In this document: one piece after another, positions 61,231 to 64,000 of the stretch
Numbering within the stretch: position 1 is the first letter of the stretch
Layout of the letters: every line of letters starts with the position of its first letter
NCBI GenBank assembly: GCA_049340005.1
Contig: JBMPIY010000001.1
Source: CAXBDP01 sp963974465
Lineage (GTDB): Bacteria; Bacteroidota; Bacteroidia; Cytophagales; Cyclobacteriaceae
DNA length: 64,000 nt
Strand: one strand, 5' to 3'
Made by a program: the position numbers and the translations under genes
The notes under the pieces: model-generated
What the model saw: the letters and a program-made list of their open reading frames with translations, nothing else
Databases searched by the model: none
What the model was told of the DNA's origin: nothing

Positions 61231-62865
61231 TCAATTAAGGTTTAAGGTTTTGGTTATGTAGCCAGTATGTGGAGCACCAGCTTTGATTGTGACATTGCCG
61301 CTGCCTTGCACTAGCCATACCATTTTCTCATGGCTATCGCCAGCAATACTGTCAACTAGCGTTAGGCCTTGGCCAGAAAGAAACTTTTGTCCTCCCGCTA
61401 ATCCAGTTTCGATTCTGATGCGCTTAAGCCAGCCTGCTCTATTTCCAAGTTCGCCGTGAGTTGGTAGCACACTTGTATTTTTCAAGTCCACAGTAATACG
61501 ATAAACATTGTTATCCAACTTTTCAATTTTTTCATTTACTATGGATAAACCTGGGCTCATTGCACTAAAATCTACCATAAAGTCGGTATGCTCTTTTGCA
61601 ATTTCAGCAACCATTTCGAATGGAGGATTATACATAGCAAATGGCTTGATGCCACCTACTTCTACCTTTTTACCTGGAAAATCTGGATGATTTACACTTG
61701 TCCACTCTACCAGAGCATCTACATTGTTTTGCTCAGCCCAGCGAATGAAATTCACTTCTCTATTTTTGTCTGTATTAGGCTTTTGATCTGCATTGTCTTT
61801 ATCATCAGCAACCATTGGAGCCCACCAGCCGGGAGTACTGAAACTCATTTTGCCATAATGGAAATATGCCCATTGGAAAAAATCACCATCCGAACCAGAA
61901 TTCTCAGGAGCATTCTTTTGAGTGATTGTTTTATTGTACATATCAGAAACTAATGCATTTAGCTTTTGGTCTTCTTCCAAAATACTTGTGATTACACGTA
62001 CTGTTGCTCCAGAACGATTGTATTTCAAAGGTGAGCTCAAGTTGTTTGCTGGTCCAAATGTGAATACAGCAAACACATTCCATCTTTCATATAAGTAATC
62101 AGCAATGGCTCTAGTTTCTTTTTCAGAAACAGCGAATTCACCAGCACCCGGCTGGAAAGATGGATATTTGTAAGACCAGTTCGAGTTGAAGAAAATTCCT
62201 CCTTCACTGTCCTCGTTAAATTTACCATCCTTATCATTGTCCGCACCTTCAGTAAATAATTTGTAAGCTCCAGCTTCTCCTTTATCGGTTTTTGCAGGAA
62301 TCAATACACGAGAATCAGCAGGATGAGGAATCAAAGTTCCAGTAGCATCTTCTACACGCATCATCGTGATAAGTCCATCATTATTTAGATCTTCGAAAGG
62401 ATCTTCACTCATACGACCATCACGGTCCATATCTGTATTGCGAGCGTTGGCTCTCCTTTCATATTTCAATGAAGCAAAATATTGAGCAGAAGCATCAGGA
62501 CTCATATTTGGGAAAATATAAAAGGTTGTTTTATCCAAAGCACTGCGCTTTTCGCCAACCAATTGTTCAGCGAATTGTAGTGCCAATTCGGTTCCAAGCA
62601 AATGGAATCCTTCAACGCCACCTACCACAGCGATACCCGGCTTGTTTTCTACATCTCCAGTTCCTATTCGAAGCACGTAGATGTCTGAGCCGCCATCGGT
62701 TTTGGTAAGGCTTTCGAGTTTAGCAATCTGCGAGTGGTCTGATGCAATCTTTTGCAGCCTTTGGGCAGTCTGAGCATTAGTAGGATAATTGCTCTGCGAC
62801 ATGCCTATAAAAGGAGCAAAAAGAAATGCCGCCACTAACATAGTCTTGGTAATTCTTTCTTTCAT
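61231..62865 (-). CDS. M14-like protein with altered zinc site
   Basis: A 544-aa secreted paralogue of the M14 peptidase downstream (signal ITKTMLVAAFLFAPFIGMSQ). Overall layout is conserved, with a DMDRDGRMSEDPFEDLNNDG segment and a C-terminal beta domain. In place of HxxE it has E85-GF-H88 (GGVEGFHLLGTE), and the position of the third ligand reads FTFGPAN without His. It is therefore probably a pseudo-peptidase, or uses a rearranged metal site. It is first in the two-gene operon, so it may be a binding partner or regulator of the active enzyme. Confidence 0.85.
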   Translation of the reverse strand: MKERITKTMLVAAFLFAPFIGMSQSNYPTNAQTAQRLQKIASDHSQIAKLESLTKTDGGSDIYVLRIGTGDVENKPGIAVVGGVEGFHLLGTELALQFAEQLVGEKRSALDKTTFYIFPNMSPDASAQYFASLKYERRANARNTDMDRDGRMSEDPFEDLNNDGLITMMRVEDATGTLIPHPADSRVLIPAKTDKGEAGAYKLFTEGADNDKDGKFNEDSEGGIFFNSNWSYKYPSFQPGAGEFAVSEKETRAIADYLYERWNVFAVFTFGPANNLSSPLKYNRSGATVRVITSILEEDQKLNALVSDMYNKTITQKNAPENSGSDGDFFQWAYFHYGKMSFSTPGWWAPMVADDKDNADQKPNTDKNREVNFIRWAEQNNVDALVEWTSVNHPDFPGKKVEVGGIKPFAMYNPPFEMVAEIAKEHTDFMVDFSAMSPGLSIVNEKIEKLDNNVYRITVDLKNTSVLPTHGELGNRAGWLKRIRIETGLAGGQKFLSGQGLTLVDSIAGDSHEKMVWLVQGSGNVTIKAGAPHTGYITKTLNLN

Positions 62866-63072
62866 GTTTATTTATTTTGGTAATTTATTAGGGTTGATAA
62901 AATGTCAATTCCTGTCTCGGGACATCAAATTACAAATAATGCCACAGTCAGCGAAATTGCGTTTATAAATATTCTAAAAATAAAAATAACTAAGCACTAG
63001 GCATCATAATACGCTTTTTGATAGAAATACTCATTAACCTTTAAAAGGTAAAGATTGGCTTTAAGCGTTGGC

Positions 63073-64000
63073 TTAAATTTCTAAAATTATCTTTCCCATT
63101 TGAGAGGAATCTTTCATTTTGCTGAAAGCATCCAAATAATTCGATAATGAAATTGGCTCCTCGATAATAGGCTCGATTTTGAAATCGCTTACCAATTGAA
63201 GCATTTCGGCAAATTCTTCATCATTGCCCATGGTAGAACCTTCAATAGACGTTTGGCTCCAAAACATCTTGTGAAGCTCAAGTTTCCTACTAATTCCCAA
63301 TGTGGCACCATAGAACACTAATTTACCACCCGGCTTTAGCAGTTTCATCAATTCATTAAGTTGATCACCTCCCGCACTATCAATTATCAAATCGAAGCCG
63401 CCTCCACTTTCTGCTTTAGCCGATTTGAGCCAGGTTACATCTTTATAATTAAAAACTGCCTGAGCTCCTAAATCCAAACTTTTCTTTAACTTTTCATCCG
63501 AACCTGATGTCGTATAAACTTCAGCACCAACAGCATTTGCAAATAAAAACGCCATCGTGGCTACTCCACCACCAATTCCACTTATTAGCACTTTTTTTCC
63601 TTTACTGGCATTTCCTTTTTTGATGGTGGCTCTGTACGCAGTGAGACCGCCTAATGGAAGCGCCGCCGCTTGGAAAAAATCCAAATGCTTAGGCTTGAGA
63701 TGTAAGCGATCTACAGGAACGGCTACATATTCAGCAAAAGTACCATTGCTCGGCATTCCAAGGATATTGTATTTGGAAGATTGTACTGCTGGGTTTTCGC
63801 CCCAGTCTATATTTGGATTGATGACCACTTCCTTTCCGACCCAATTTTCATCATTCTTATTGAAGACAGATTCAACAATTCCTGCACCGTCTGAACCTAA
63901 AATTACACCATATTTTAATCCAGGATACATACCTTCCCTGCACCATTGGTCTCTTCTATTCAGTGCTGCCGCTTTTAATTTAACCAAAGCCATTCCTTCA
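63073..64000 (-). CDS. Zinc-less MDR oxidoreductase (quinone-oxidoreductase-like), N-terminus cut off
   Basis: A medium-chain dehydrogenase/reductase lacking its first residues because the window ends; the frame stays open to base 64000. The visible part starts KLKAAALNRRDQWCREGMYP, has GSDGAGIVE, and an NAD(P)-binding Rossmann motif (VLISGIGGGVATMAFLFANA). The zinc-ligand Cys/Glu set of alcohol dehydrogenases is not complete, so it fits the quinone-oxidoreductase-like branch. It ends in KMKDSSQMGKIILEI, the normal family end. Its substrate is unknown. Confidence 0.88.
   Translation of the reverse strand, partial: EGMALVKLKAAALNRRDQWCREGMYPGLKYGVILGSDGAGIVESVFNKNDENWVGKEVVINPNIDWGENPAVQSSKYNILGMPSNGTFAEYVAVPVDRLHLKPKHLDFFQAAALPLGGLTAYRATIKKGNASKGKKVLISGIGGGVATMAFLFANAVGAEVYTTSGSDEKLKKSLDLGAQAVFNYKDVTWLKSAKAESGGGFDLIIDSAGGDQLNELMKLLKPGGKLVFYGATLGISRKLELHKMFWSQTSIEGSTMGNDEEFAEMLQLVSDFKIEPIIEEPISLSNYLDAFSKMKDSSQMGKIILEI

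Overview
The window looks like a chromosomal stretch of a Bacteroidota bacterium, probably of the order Cytophagales. Reasons: low-to-moderate GC, a TonB receptor with a carboxypeptidase-like N-terminal domain, promoter elements of the TTTG / TAnnTTTG type, a CzcA pump fused to its own outer-membrane channel, and Bacteroidota-type primase, DUF6266 and HTH genes on a mobile element. No rRNA, tRNA or CRISPR array was seen. Family assignments come from reading the proteins and not from a search.

Layout. (1) 1-2337, core genome: the end of a metal ABC permease, a thioredoxin-like protein, and mnmE. (2) 2322-31579, an integrated element of about 29 kb sitting in the last codons of mnmE. Its left end re-supplies the CIGK-stop end of mnmE and its right end carries the displaced original CIGK-stop. 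It encodes an HTH protein, a tyrosine integrase, HTH/excisionase-like proteins, a primase/helicase pair and a right-end DUF6266 gene, but no recognisable relaxase or transfer genes. Its cargo is a defence block (8709-21340), a Fur/TonB/CDF metal cluster (21337-25380) and a mercury-resistance operon (26391-29426) between two unusual gene-free tracts. (3) 31580-45446, flanking DNA with a second, different type I restriction-modification (RM) locus and its passengers. (4) 45640-64000, apparently core genes: a SulP transporter fused to a carbonic-anhydrase-like domain, a membrane-anchored nuclease-like protein, a two-component system with an RND heavy-metal efflux operon, and, on the minus strand, secreted peptidases and a partial oxidoreductase.

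The most notable locus is the defence block in the element. A type I RM operon (XRE regulator, hsdM, hsdS, then hsdR) is interrupted between hsdS and hsdR by rhuM and a three-gene module (DUF262 protein, DUF3696-like AAA ATPase, unknown 277-aa protein). HsdR is followed, with a one-base stop/start overlap, by a 699-aa prokaryotic Argonaute. In this Argonaute the guide 5'-end pocket pattern is preserved (Y413, K417, Q428, K455), but catalytic aspartates are replaced (G476 and around K541). It therefore looks like a guide-binding, non-slicing Argonaute tied to a type I restriction enzyme. The second RM locus also carries passengers: a KilA-N protein inserted beside a duplicated hsdM tail, a membrane-anchored PIN-like protein, and an AlbA/ATPase-type regulator.

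Regulation visible in the sequence includes an operator-like palindrome between the fur and TonB genes, a clear promoter with an ArsR-type operator before the mer operon, palindromes before the HTH/primase genes, and 11-bp phased repeats shared by the promoters of the two-component system and of the RND efflux operon. The shared repeats imply that the response regulator controls both.
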